A stretch of DNA of 64,000 nucleotides from Telopea speciosissima (lineage: Eukaryota; Streptophyta; Magnoliopsida; Proteales; Proteaceae), in the NCBI RefSeq assembly GCF_018873765.1, contig NC_057924.1, positions 14,285,001 through 14,349,000 of the forward strand. The letters are read 5' to 3'. Every line of letters starts with the position of its first letter. Within the stretch, counting starts at the first letter, position 1. Position numbers and translations under genes: made by a program. Positions 35,001-48,800 of this stretch are shown here, in pieces. The notes beneath the pieces are model-generated. The model saw nothing but the letters and a program-made list of their open reading frames with translations. It had not been told where the DNA came from and did not search any database.

Positions 35001-38000
35001 CTAAGCCCTTATCTGTTTGCGCTTATCATGGATTAATTAACCAAGAGCATCCAAGATGAGGTCCCGTGGTGTATGCTCTTTGCAGATGATATCGTTTTGG
35101 TGGATGAGACAAAAGCAGGGATAAATGATAAGTTAGAGTTGTGGAGATCAACCCTGGAAACATGAGGCTTCAAGATTAGTAGATCAAAGACGGAGTATAT
35201 GAGGTGTAACTTTAGTCACACTACGATGGAAAATGACATGGTGAAAATTCTGGAGAGAGAGAGATTGCAAAGTGACTATTTTAAATATCTGGGGTCAATC
35301 GTAAATAAGGAAGGTGACATAGATGATGATGTTTCACTGAGAATTAAAGTGGGATGGTTGAAGTGGAGAAGCGCGACCGGAGTACTGTGTGATTGACGTA
35401 TTCCTTTAAAGCGTAAAGGAAAGTTCTATAGGACTGCTATTCGACCGGCTATGGTGTATGGGGCAGAGTGTTGGGCAATTAAAAAGTGTCACATAGAGAA
35501 GCTATGTGTAGCAGAGATGAGGCTGTTAAGATGGATGTGCAAAAAAACTAGGAAGGATAAAGCAAGGAATGATCGTATAAGAGCTGATTTGGGAGTTGCT
35601 CCGATCAATGACAAGCTTCGAGAATGTCGTTTGAGATGGTATGGCCATGTTCAACGGCGGTTTGAGGATGCCTCAGTGCGGAGGAGTGATCTGATCCAGA
35701 TTGAAGGAGCTAGAAGAGCTAGGGGTAGGCCAAAAATGGCCATAGGAGAGGTTGTGAGGAATGCCATGAGTCTAGGCCTTGTACCAAGTATGACTTCGGA
35801 TAGAGCCTATTGGAGCAAGGATCCATGTTGCCGACCCGATTTAGCTGATATTTTCCTGACTTCTTGGGCTGTTCCTCTTTCGCCATACTTTCTTTTCTTT
35901 TCTTCTCTCATTTCGCTCTTTTCTAACAACTCTCTTTTGAAAAGGATCCATGTAGCCGACCCCATTCAATTGGGATAAGGCTGAGTTTGTTGTTGTTGTA
36001 TATTTTGTGACGACATTTTCAGCAATCTTGTGATACCTCTTTTTTGGGATGGGTTGGGGACCAGAGTGATCACTGGCTGAGGGACAGCCCAAGCCTTTCT
36101 GGCTATTTTGCTTTTTTTGCTGTGTGGTCATTTGATTTTAAGTCTCTGTTTGTTGGGTGGATGGGGAATTCCCTAGATATGGCCCATCTTAGCTTTATGG
36201 CTTATAATGTAACAGGCTTCCCCCCTTTTTTTCTTCCTGTTTTTCAATTGTCCATGTTCTTCAAATTAGAATTGACAATTTCAAAGTTTTATTTTGAATT
36301 GTGGCAATGGAACGTACGGACAATGAAAAACAGCCTATGTGATGCAGATAAGTCACCTAAAGGGCGATTTTATTGAAAATTAGCTTTGGGTTGGGTTATG
36401 TAGGTGTTGGGCTTTTGATCCCATGGGTTTACTTTGTAATTGGCTAATTTAATGAGCCTAAAATATGGGTCGAGAGTAATAAAACGGGATTTACTTCATT
36501 AGTTTAGTTAGAGTCCTGTTTTGAGTCTATTTCCTTTATTATTTCACTTTCCAAGTCAATTTTGGTTACTTTATTAGTTAAGAATTGTGTCAGGCCTTTC
36601 CTTTTTAGTGTCCATGGTTCAAGGTCTCGGTTTTGGACTTGATTTCTGCTAGGCAGAAAACGAGTTGGTGCATTTTTATTGGTTGAACTCGTTGCTTGGT
36701 TTCTGTGGGTTTTTTACCTAGTTAGGTGATGAAACTTGGTATACAAACTATTTTGAGCCATTTAAACACAATGACACTATCAGATTTTGAAAAATCAAAG
36801 TCCAAATAGGAGTTTGATTTCAGACCCTAGGTTGGTAGGCTACAACGAACATGGTCTCTAATAGGCCCTATTTTGTTGGAAGTCTATAGCTTTTCCCACT
36901 AAGATGACCGAGACCTATAGAAATCTCGATTGGTCTTGGTCGAGATAAGGGCCTTTTATAACTGGGTTTGGTCTGGTTCGATCGAATCGAGATCTCGACC
37001 GTGACACGAAATCTCGGTCGAGTTGATGTCTTTTTTTTTTTTTTAATTTATTTGTATAAGGTCTCGTCTCGGACCTTCAAAAAACCGAGATATTTCTGAG
37101 ATCTCGGCGAGACCTCATTCCCTGTTAGTGTCTAAGTCTATTTTCTAGTCTTCTATATAAGTTTGTAAGGGAGGCCAACATTGACAGAAATTTGAATGAA
37201 TAGAAAAGTTGCTTATGCAATGTTGAAATCCTGTGTGCATAGTTGTCACGGCGTGTAGGCGACCCTAGGCGCTGGAGAGGGTAAAAAAGCAAGGCGACAC
37301 CATGTAGGCGGCCAAGGCACCCAAGGTAACCAAGGTGCTTGGATGCCTAGGCGTTGCCTTGACAACTATGGTTGTGTGACCGATGTATTCTTTTAAAGTT
37401 TGAAAGAAAATTTTATAAGACAGTTATATGACTGGCTGTGATGTATGGTGCAGAAAGTTGGGCTGTTAAGAAGCGTCATATAGATAAACTAAGTGTCGCG
37501 GAGTTGAGGATGTTAAGATGGATGTGTGGTAAAACCTTGAAGGATAAAGTAAGGAATGACCATATTAGAGCTGATTTGGGAGTAGCTCCAATTCAGGGCA
37601 AGCTACGAGAAAGTCGATTGAGGTGGCACGGCCATGTTCAACGGAGGCTGTTGGATGCCCCAGTACGGAGAAGTCATTTAATTCAGATTGAGGGAGAGCT
37701 AAAAGAGTCAGGGACAGGCCTAAATTAACCCTAGGAGAAGTGGTGAGGAAAGGCATGCTTAGCCTAGGCCTTATATCAAGTATGGCGTCGAATAGAGCTG
37801 ATTGGAGGGCAAGGATCTATGTAGCCGACCCCATTTAGTTGGGATAAGGCTGTTGTTGTTGTGCAGAAAATTGGAATGTAAAAGAAACCTGGACAAACTA
37901 ACCTGGTTGATTGATTGATGTGTGTGCTGTGTATGTGTAGCAGAACTGGAAATCAGAAATATATTCATTGGAGAAGAGAAGGGGAGCTCTAGAAATCCAA

Positions 38001-41000
38001 ATGGATTGTTAGGAATTTCATCCTCAATCTGTTAACCTGCATGGATTGAACTGTTGCTTCAGTTTGTCTATATTCTACAAACTTCAATTTCATCCAATGT
38101 GGGCACTGCATGGTGGAACCATTGCTCAACTAGGACTGATCCATAATAACAAAAAGAAGAAAACAAAGTGTAAAAGCTTGGGACAGACCTGCCTAAGGGG
38201 TAGACAGGGTGCTGTGACTGCTGTCAAGCTCTTCTCTTGGCCTTTTAGGTCCACGGCCTGTGTGGTCTGTGGGAGCCACTGAGCTCACCTATATTGACTT
38301 GTAGTTCGAATAATGGGTCTATGACTCTTAGAACTCACTGCCAATATATTAAAATTTGTAGCCTACTGCTTCGTTGAAGGTCCAAAGATGAGTTTCGAGG
38401 AATCATCTACAATTACTTGGCCTTGGACTTTGGATGTTAAGAAGAGATCAAATGCCTAGAAAAAGGATTTTTGGTGTAATAGGAATGTGTACTAATGTAC
38501 TGCAGTTTTGAGTGTTGTACCATGGTTTGATCATGTTTGTGTCGAAATCCTTTCCATTTGATTGGCTAAACATTGCATATTTGACCTGATTCTTTTGCTG
38601 ATAGGTGTGTAACTATGAAGCATGATGATACTTGTACACTTCCATATTTAGAAACTGCTTGTTGAAATATTTTAAGGGGATCACTGTCCTATTTATTAAT
38701 CCAATGCATGATCGTAAGCTATTTACTCAAGTTACTGTATAGGACTTCTTACTTTATGTTCAACCATCTCTCATTGCATTGAAGTTGTTTTTATATTCAC
38801 TTATTTTTTGTATGGTAACATTAACTTATTGATTTTTCTATGTATGTGGATGATTTTGTCATAACTGCGTAGACTTATTTATGTATTTTTTGGTCAGTTT
38901 TTTACTATGAAACCTCTTGCTTGTGATCCATCAAGCTTACCCAAGTATCCTCCAAGCAAGGAGTTTGATGCAAAAATAAGGGATGAAGAAGCTAGAAGGT
39001 GCATATTCTAGTCTACTTTCTGTTTACACTTTACATTCTGGTGCATGTTATGATGAACTTCCAGTTACACAATTTACTAATTTGCTGTTGAAATCCAAAT
39101 TTATTATCATCCTAGTGATTAACTTGTGTGTGTGTGTGTGTGTAGATGCATATTCTAGTTTGCTTTCTGTTATACTTTACATTGTTATAATGAACTACCA
39201 GTTACACAATTTACTAATTTGCTGTTGAAATCCAAATTTAGAGAATAGAAATGGGCTTTATTTTATTGGAAACAAGCTATGGGTTGGGTTATGTATGTGT
39301 TGGGCCTTTGATCATAGCTGGTTGTATGACTGTCCTATGAAAATTTCCTTCAAGTTTCGTAGTTAGTTTATGTTACCTAATTAGTTACGGGGGATTGGGT
39401 TAGGCCTTTCCTTGTAAGTGTTTAAGTCTGTTTTTGAGTCTTCTATACTATAAAATTTTCCTTTAAGTTTCGTAGTCAGTTTATGTTACCTAATTAGTTA
39501 GGGGGATTGGGTTTGGCCTTTCCTTTTAAGTGGTTTAGTCTGTTTTTGAGTCTTCTATAAAAGTTTGTAAAGGGGTCCAGCATTGTACACGAAGTGTATG
39601 CTCTTCCTTGTGCGTGATCAAGGTTCGGCTTGTGTTTGATACAACCAAACACCTTGCGATGAGAAGCCCTGCTGTCCTTACCCTTACGCTTTCTGTTTCT
39701 TCTTCTTAAGGTACTGTTTCAGCTTCTGCTATTCTGACCATTAAAGTTCTATGCAGTTTCTAATCCTGTCATCAGTAGGATTATTGCTTTGGACGAGAGT
39801 TATATACCTGATCTCAATTCTGATTGCAGAACTTTTCATGCGATACTGTTACCTTTCATATTTTGTTTTCAGACCTAGCAAATTCTGTTGGCTGATTAAT
39901 GGAGTTCTACTTCAAGTAGGATTACTTCTTGGCCTTGAATACTGAAATCAGTAGTCACTCTCTAATGATCTGTTTCATCTGGTTTTTTCAGTATGACTTC
40001 AGATTTTAATTGAGTTCATATTTCTGTAGTCTGATCATTAACTGACTATTGGTTTGCCAGATTTGCCCTTCTCCTGGTCACACTAGGATTCCCTGTTATC
40101 TTCTGATCTAAACATTAGATCGTGCTGGAATTTTCAGCAAGGTGTACACTTGTTAAAAGAAGAACTTGCACTGCTTTTCAGGTCCATCTGATTATCTGAT
40201 TTTGTTATATGAGGTTTCTCCCATTGCTGGAATTTTATTCTCTGTGTCCGATTCTGTTTTGGTATTGTTTTAATCTTACAAAATCAGTATTACATTAGAG
40301 AGAGTAGGATTTCAGCACTGAGATTCAATTTTTAGGCGGGTTTGTTCTAAATAATTGAATTTTTTTTCGAAATGGTAACTGTTGAATAGATAGTCTGAAG
40401 GTGCAGTTGAGGAAATTGGATTCCTCACTCATAGGCTGGATGTTTTTAAGGCAAAACTGCAATTGTTTGAGAACTGGAGGAGGTTACAGCAACCAGTTAT
40501 CGAGAAATTAGTATCGCTTGAGGAGGTCTGGTTTAGGGGGAAAAATGGCAGATATGGAAGATTAAAGTGGTATGTAATTAGAGATTTAGTGGCTTCACTT
40601 AATTAGATTGAGAAACCCGTTATTTTTTTGTTGGTTAAAACCCAAGTTAATTTCTTGAACAGAAGAGCAATTATGCTCAGATATTGGAGCCAACGAGAAA
40701 GAAGATAATTCATTCCTCAATAAAGAGATTGCTTGAAGAATAAGAGCAGAATATAACACAGTGATCAACATAAACTAGAACCAACATTAACAGAAGTTCA
40801 GAATAATTAAAACAAAGAGAACTTTCTGTATGAAGCAGTGTCCACATTTTCTATTTAATTCTGATAGTCAAGTCAACAATTAGGAATTATTTAGTATGAC
40901 CGTACAGCCATTTTATAAATTGAGACAAATCCAGCTCTTGGTTGGAACACAGAATTGCGCATTGAGTAGAACTAGTTGGACTTGGTCGGAACCAGCACTA

Positions 41001-44000
41001 AAAGTGAAACCTTGAGTATATTAATGAACAAAAATAGCTCCACATGTAGAACATTTCGCGCTCAAATAAAATAAATAAAATCATACTTGATTCCTACATT
41101 TCTCAGATGGATCGATCACCAATCCTCTTGCCAACCAGCAGTCGCTTTGTTTGGATTGTCCAACAGGAACTTTCAATCTTTAGAAGTGGTAGATGGACTT
41201 TCTTCTTTCTTTTTAGGGTGACTATGATGAAAGCCAAGACTAGAAACCGACAAGAAACCAGTATCGCAGTGAGCTAGAAAACTCAAAATATGAGCAGAAA
41301 TTGAACATGGATATAACTCTCAATCCATACGACTGATGGGGCTGAAACTAATATTGAATGGAGGCCCTAATGGGGTGTGTCTATGGTTAAAATGTCAAAG
41401 CAAGTGATTGTTAGATTAGAAACAACAAATATGGACAGAAAATTGAAATTAAAAAAAAATCAGAATTGGTAATTTAAAGGAAAACAACTATGCTCACAAT
41501 TGGTTGCTTGGATGAACACTAATCCTGGATTAATTGTAGATAAGGAAGATGGGAGTAACATTCTAAAATTTGAGAACCATCCAACCACTGGTTAGAAAGA
41601 TACACACGTCTGAAGTTCTGCAACTCAGAATAGACATAACGGTAATTGTATGACAGTAAACTTAGATAAAACCTGCAGAACATTATGTGAGGAACAAAAG
41701 CAAAGGTAGACAAAACAGTGAATCACAAAATAGAGATCAGAAGTAACCCAAAATAGGTCTCAGTTGGGTAAGGAAGCTTGCTGGAAAACTCTGCAGAATA
41801 GTTAAGAAGAAGAAGAAGAAGAAAAGGGAAAAAGAAGAAGGGAAGAAGGGGATATGACCATAGGCTTCACCACCAGTCCCAAACCAAGGATTCACCAGTA
41901 ACTGATTCACCGCAGCGCACACACTCATATAGAGCTAGTTTTTCAAAACATCACAGCTGTGGCCTAGTGTGCCCTTATTCTTTATTTATAAGCTTTGATC
42001 ATTACAACCAAATAGGAAACTCTCTAATATCTTGAAAGATCCTTTACTACAATCTAAGAAACAATTGAATTTATGAACTCTCTACAAAATAGAAAGTCCC
42101 ATAATAACAACTACTAAGTAGCATACTTGCTTACCAACAAAGGAACTACTAACGTTGAAATAAACAACTACTAAACAAAATAGTAACTTGCTATTTTGAA
42201 CTCAACTGAATATTCCAGTAGCAAACAAAGATCTTTCAACAGGATCCTCCATCAAAGTTGTCCATTGAGAGGCCCACACAATTTTTGTGAAGAACGGTAC
42301 CACGTGAACAGTACCACCGAACCTTTTTCCTTGGACTGCATCAGAATATAAATACTCTGCACCCCTTCGGCCTCTGATGAATGGATTACTTTTGATGCTT
42401 CTGATGCTCTCACATCATAAAGTTTTTGTGTTAATTAAAAATCAACATTTATGTATAAATAACCTTCCAAATTTATTGTGACGGGATTACTTTTGATACT
42501 TCTGATACTGTCACATCATAAAGCTTTCAGTGTTAATTAAAAACAACATATTATGTATAGATAACCTTCCAAATTTATTTTACTACTACATTCATCAAAC
42601 GGGATGTTGCTTATTCGCTATGGTGGTTCAGATTGAGTAAATGTTATCATGGTGTTACTCTATAATGTTTTTTTTTTTTTGGTAAATATTCTATAATGTG
42701 TTTACAATAGAATTTGTAATCCTACCTCCCCCGCCCTTCCCATCCTCCTAATAGTTCTAATAGGTATATAAATTTACTTCCTTGGAGTGGATCTACTGAT
42801 GTTACCCCATTATTGAATCTCGCAGACAAGGAGTGGTAGGAAGCAAGGCCCAGAGGTCTGACCTAGAAAGGAAAGGACCGAGAGAATCTAGGGCAGTTCC
42901 AGCACCTGATGCCAATGCAGAATTGGTCTTGTCAATGCAGGTAATGATGGATGTTATAATCTGTTTATAAGAAGGTTTACTTTTGCCTATTTGCCTTTCT
43001 CCTGTGCTCTTTAAGTTTATTGGCATGCAAAATTAATGGATACTGCTTTGGAAGTCAATTCCTTGTCCTGGGACTTCACTTCCTAGGTTCTAACCATGTC
43101 CATTGTTTCTTTGCCTGGAAAGGGAGGGCAGGGAGGGCCCCCAGGCCCATGGTTCTTAGCATGCCATGTCTGTTGCTGACTGTTACGCTACGTTTGGTAA
43201 CGTTCTTTGTCAAGAACAGGTTTATTTTACCAGAAACGTCTTTTGATGTTCTTGGCCTGGAACAATGTTCTTTGTCTGTAATTGGCCGTTTGGCAAATCT
43301 GTTCCAGAACTGTTCTGGAACAACTATGGTGTTTGGTAAATAGAAGAACATATCTTCTTCTTTCTCACGGTAGAATAAGGAACCAGTGGAGATCTATACT
43401 GGTTTCTAGTGAGAGATCTCACTCAACTAAACCTTGTTCTTCCTGAAATTTCAGGCACCAGTCTTGAGATGTAAGGCTCTTACAAACACCCAATAGCATG
43501 CCTGTGAACCAAGTAGGTTGATGATAATAACTGGCTAAAATAGATCTGGGCAGTGCCTGAGAAACCAGATCTGAGTATGGTTTTGATTCTCAAAGTGGGA
43601 GAAGCATGAAAGGACAAGGTTCTAGGGTTTGAATCGCCTAAGGGTAGGCTGTCTTCAACCCAAATTACAGGCTAATCGATTGGGAATAATGGTTCAGTAA
43701 AGTTTTCTCTTAAATTTGATAGTACCGCCTGAACGGTATCAATGGCATACACAAAGGAAGAGGAATAGTAAGAGAAGAAAAATAAGAAATAGAAGAATTA
43801 GAATATAGATCAAACCTAGAGGGAAGGAATAAGACTGGCTCGAACAAGAAGAGGAAAGAGAAAGAGAGCGAGAGAGCACCCAGTTACACAGCTGGTATTC
43901 ATAAGCCAACTTCTTCATTCAAGGAAGACCTCTGCTGTCGAATCCTAAAAGTAAATCGCAGGCCGGAGTGAATCACCAAGTTTCAGTGTGAAGATTTCAT

Positions 44001-45848
44001 TTTTGCATCCGCTGCGTGAGGCCTCTCTCCCTGGGTTCTAGGGCTCTTTGCTGGTTTTATTTTTTCTGGTTTCTTCTCTTCCTTGATTAAAAAAAAAGTT
44101 TCAGTGGGGCTGACTCGATGTTGAAAATGACACAGTTTTGCCCTAAATCAACCTCCAGTGGATGACCAACTCGAGGTTGAAGATGACACAGCTCAAGCTA
44201 TTCTCTAAGCTCTGTGCTTTGCCATCTCCAACCGCTGCTGGAGGAAATCAGGATTTTTGGGGTGGGTTTTGATTTTCCTTTTCGTTTTTTTCCCCTCTTA
44301 ATTTGATTGATTTTGTGACCTTCAGTCGTTCTGTGGAACCGTCAAACTCGTTCTAGAGACCAAAAAGGTATCTGGTTCGTTTTTTGGGAACAAAAAAACA
44401 AACCATTTTGCCAAACGCGTATTGCCTATTTTTCCGTTCTTGCACAACAAAAGAATAGAGAAACACGTTCCGCAGAACGTTACCAAACACAGTCTTAATG
44501 ATTATACCAAACCCTGACAGATACGGGCACAGTGTGGGTGGTCGTAATTTCCTCTGACCAATTGCTATGCTAGGTTTTTTATTTTATTTTATTTTTTTAG
44601 TATTTGCTTCATTCACTTGTAAGAAACTGCATTTTGTCCTACGAGTTAAGGGAGAAACTCATTTGTGCCCCCCCCCTCTTCTGATAAGCTTAGTGGCCCA
44701 TATTCATTGTGCCACGTGGAAGTGTGGAACAATGATGTGGCATATCTAACTGTGGGATAGATTGTACATGGTTTGGAATTATGTCAAATTACAAAGCCCA
44801 ATTCAATCAAATTCCATCCTGTTTTTCGGCATGCATCCCCATATATGTCCATGGATGCCTATAGTACTTTGTGCACTACTTTGTACTCTCCCATAATCCT
44901 GAATTTTCAGACCTATATTTTGCCACTTTGTGAAGTCTGTTCGGGCTGAAATTTTACATGTAAGCAGGGGACCCAAACCATGATGAATTGACAAATTGAT
45001 GCACAGGTTTAGGGCTTAAAGCAGACTCAGATAAGGAGCTAATTGTTGGATCCGGATGCAGGAAACGTGTACGCCTTGTGGTGGTGCGCGGGGGGGGGGG
45101 GGCGCAAAGGGAGCTCCGCTCCTTCCTCGCTCTTTGCACAAGAGGGGGCAAATTTTTTTATGATGGAATGATGCTATCCTAAAAGTTTCGGGCAATTTTG
45201 ATGAGATTTGGACACCCAATTCACCCTAGGGGAAAATGGTCATTTTCTGCCTGGAAACTTCCTGGGGGAATTTTATTTTTTTTAATCACTGCCAGAGGGT
45301 CTTTGGGGTGACAAAATTCAGTGTCTACACAAATATTAGTGATTAAATAGCAACGACAGTCAGAACCATAGAAATAATGTTTTGGCTTCAGAAAACCAGA
45401 TTTTTAAGAGTTTGAATAACACTAGGAGACTGAAAATCGAATAGGACTGGGAGTTCTAAACAGGAAATTAACTAGAAAACAGGAAAGTCAAACTGAAATC
45501 AATTTATGGCTGAACTTTATTCAGTCTTCAAACTTTTGGTCAACAACCAGTCGTTGAATTGAACAAGGTAAAACAGTTAATCATTGGTGATTATTTAGAG
45601 ATAATCTGACCTGAATTCAATGGAGGAATAGAAGTGAGTTCAGGAAATTTACCTAAACTGAAGGTTTGGAATCCACCAAATTCTATTCTGGAATACACCA
45701 GATTCAGCTGCTGAATCCACAGCAACTCAGAATCCACTGGGCACCACGCTTGAATCCACTGATGTTCAAGCCTGAAATCTACAGGACTTGAACAGCCAAA
45801 GAGCTTTCTTTATTTCTGAATTTGATTGAGGGTCTGTAGCCCTTTTCA

Positions 45849-45881
<33 letters not shown>

Positions 45882-48800
45882 ATATAAACTGAATCAAAGC
45901 GACTCTAAAAACTCCCCATCGACCAACTGTTGTGGAGAATCCTAATCTGTCCAGGCAATTTTAAAATAATAAATAAAAGACAACCCAACTGGATTGGAAT
46001 TAAATAACCTAGTTCAAGCCTAACTAATGATTACAGTAGGGAATTAAAAAAAAAAGAGACCGAAATAAGGCTGCTAGGAAGCCTCCACATTCTGGACTGA
46101 GGGATTCCTGATGCGATTAGGAATCTAAGATTAGAAACTAGACATTCAATGAATCTGGACGTTAAAGTGTCGATTGGACCACTGCATCAACCTCGGAGTC
46201 TACCTGTCCACAAAATTTGGGCCTTATCTAATCTACCATGTGGCAGATATTTGTGCTGCCTTGAGTGCAGGTCATTTTGAAAAGTTTTACCCACTAACAC
46301 AATATAGTAATTGGTTGGTTGGTTGGTTTCTTCATCAGAGTTGCCTATAATGTAGCAATTCCAGGGAATCCTTTCCAGTTAATGGGGGAAAACAAATCTT
46401 TGAAAAATAAAAATACAAACACTCGATGTACATTGTAATGTAATACTGATTTAAGAAGTAAAACAGTACCAAAACTAAATCGAGAAACATAGAACAAAAG
46501 TCCAGTAATAGGAGAAAATTCATGTAGTAAAATCAGACAACCAGATGGACCCAAAATTCAGGTAGAGTTCTCTTCTTAGAAAGAGGAACCTTTGCTGAAA
46601 ATCTCAGTCTGATCCAATGGATAGATCTAGAAATATGAAGGAATCCTAGTGGTACTAGGAGAAGGGTATATCAGTTAATTCACAAACCGGAATGTTAATC
46701 AAACAGAAGAATTGTAATACCCAAACAGAACAGATGTTATGAAATCAATTTCTGAAATATTGGACCAACAGAACAGGTAATTCGACTTCAGCAATTAAAG
46801 GGTAATAAGCAGCCCTACTCCCTTAACCAACCAGCCAATCTGAAGTTTGAAAAAACAATATAGATAGATTAATGAGAGTAGTATTGAAGAAAATGACGAG
46901 AACAAATCTGGACAGAGCTACAGTCAATAGTAATGGCAGAGTAGCAGTGAAAATTCAACAGAAAACAGTAGATATAATGGAAGAAAGAATAAGAGAATGA
47001 GAGAGTAGCACCCGGGCTTCCCACCGCAAGGTGGTTGGTTGGATCAGACATCAGCTAAACCTTGATCACACACAAGGGAGAGCATACCATGATAGGCAGC
47101 AAAGACAGCTTCTTATAATCAAAATTCATGTACAATGCTGGACCCCCTTACAATCTTATATAGAAGGCTCAAAAACAGACTCAAACACTAAAAAGAAAAG
47201 GATTAACCCAATTCTTAACTAATTAGGTAACATAGATTGACCAGGAAACTACCGAAAAACAGGATTGGACTTGTAGAATCCTAATCCAGCCTAACTATAA
47301 CACTTAATAACAATTAAAACAGAGTCAGTTAACTAATTCCGTATGCCTAGCCTCTAGATATTATAGGCCTATTAAAGTGGCCCATCACAATGAAAACACA
47401 TGGGATTAAAGGCCCAATACATACATAACCCAACCCAGAGCTTATTTCCACTAAAATATGCCATTTAGGTGATTTATTTGTCACATTGGTTCATTCGACA
47501 CACTAATTGGAAGGAATGGCATATTTACTTCTCCATTAGTTCCGTATCAATCTCATTGTGGATTCTCAATATCACGTACGTATGCAAACAATCTATAGCA
47601 TGAAAATGAAAGACATCTTTATTTATCCATTATTTCTTTATCACTATGTCTTTGTGGTTTCTCAGTGTTATGTGTGGCAAACAATCCATGGCATGGCAGT
47701 GTTTTGGTTTATTCTGAGTTCTTCATTATTCACACAAATTACTTGGCTATCTTTAAAAATTAGTTTCCCTTTCCCTTTTGATTCTGTATTTCTGTGTCTG
47801 TTTTATTAATCTTGCTTCATAATTTCAGAAGAGACAAGGTCAGCCCAATTCAAAGAGTCGAAGTGAGAAGTTCAACCCGCATCAGGAGGAAGTTGCTTCT
47901 GGCTTTCCAATTGAACCACCTAGACAATCACAAGCAGAAGAAGCAATTAAAGATCCCCAGGGAAATTTGCACAAAAGAGCTTCACATTCAGGGCCGCTGG
48001 TTCACCGGTCTGCATGGGCTAAAGCTGGGAGAAACCTGGATGATGCTCCGAAGGTTTCAACTGGGTCTGACTTATCAGCTTTGTCTAGTTTAGTAGCGGC
48101 TAGGAATTTGTTTCCACCTGATCGAAAAGATAAGTCTGGTCCATCACAACCAGATGTAGCAAGCCTAATGGGAAGGCTTCCTGGATCATTGAATGATCCA
48201 AAGGAATCCAACAGAAGGCAGGATAGAAAGCATCATGCTCAGGTTCTTGTGGGTTCTTATCAGGAAGAAGAAGAAAAAACCAGCAACAAGGGCCCGATTC
48301 TGGTAAAATCTCGTACCCACTATCCTTTCTGTGAAATCTAGTTCTCTAAATAATTGATATAATGTTTTGAAGAATCAGATGTCTTTAAATCCCAATGTTT
48401 ATAACATTAGGCCATTAATAACACTTATATTTGACCATATATGTAGGGGTGTAAATGAATAGCCAAAATCTGTTTCCGTTTCCGTGTCCGTATCCATTTT
48501 AGCATTATCCGAATCCGTCCGAAAGCTAAACGGATACGGATAGGCTATAGCTATCCGAAAAGCTATATTTACATGTAAACGGATAAAATATCCGATCCGT
48601 ATCCGTGTCTGTATCCGTTTAGTACTATCCGAATCCGTCCGATAGCTAATCGGATGCGGATGTGGATATAGCACTATCCGAGCCGAATCCGATCCGTTTA
48701 CAGCCCTGCATATATGTAGACCCTACCATGTCCCTTAATAACTTGCCATGTGTGTTGTGATGAGAGAGGATGAGGAGCTGCTGTTGGATGGGCCCTGTCG

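Noticed and set aside
48399-48674. 91-codon minus frame
   Set aside because: Lies almost wholly inside the MITE at 48447-48708.
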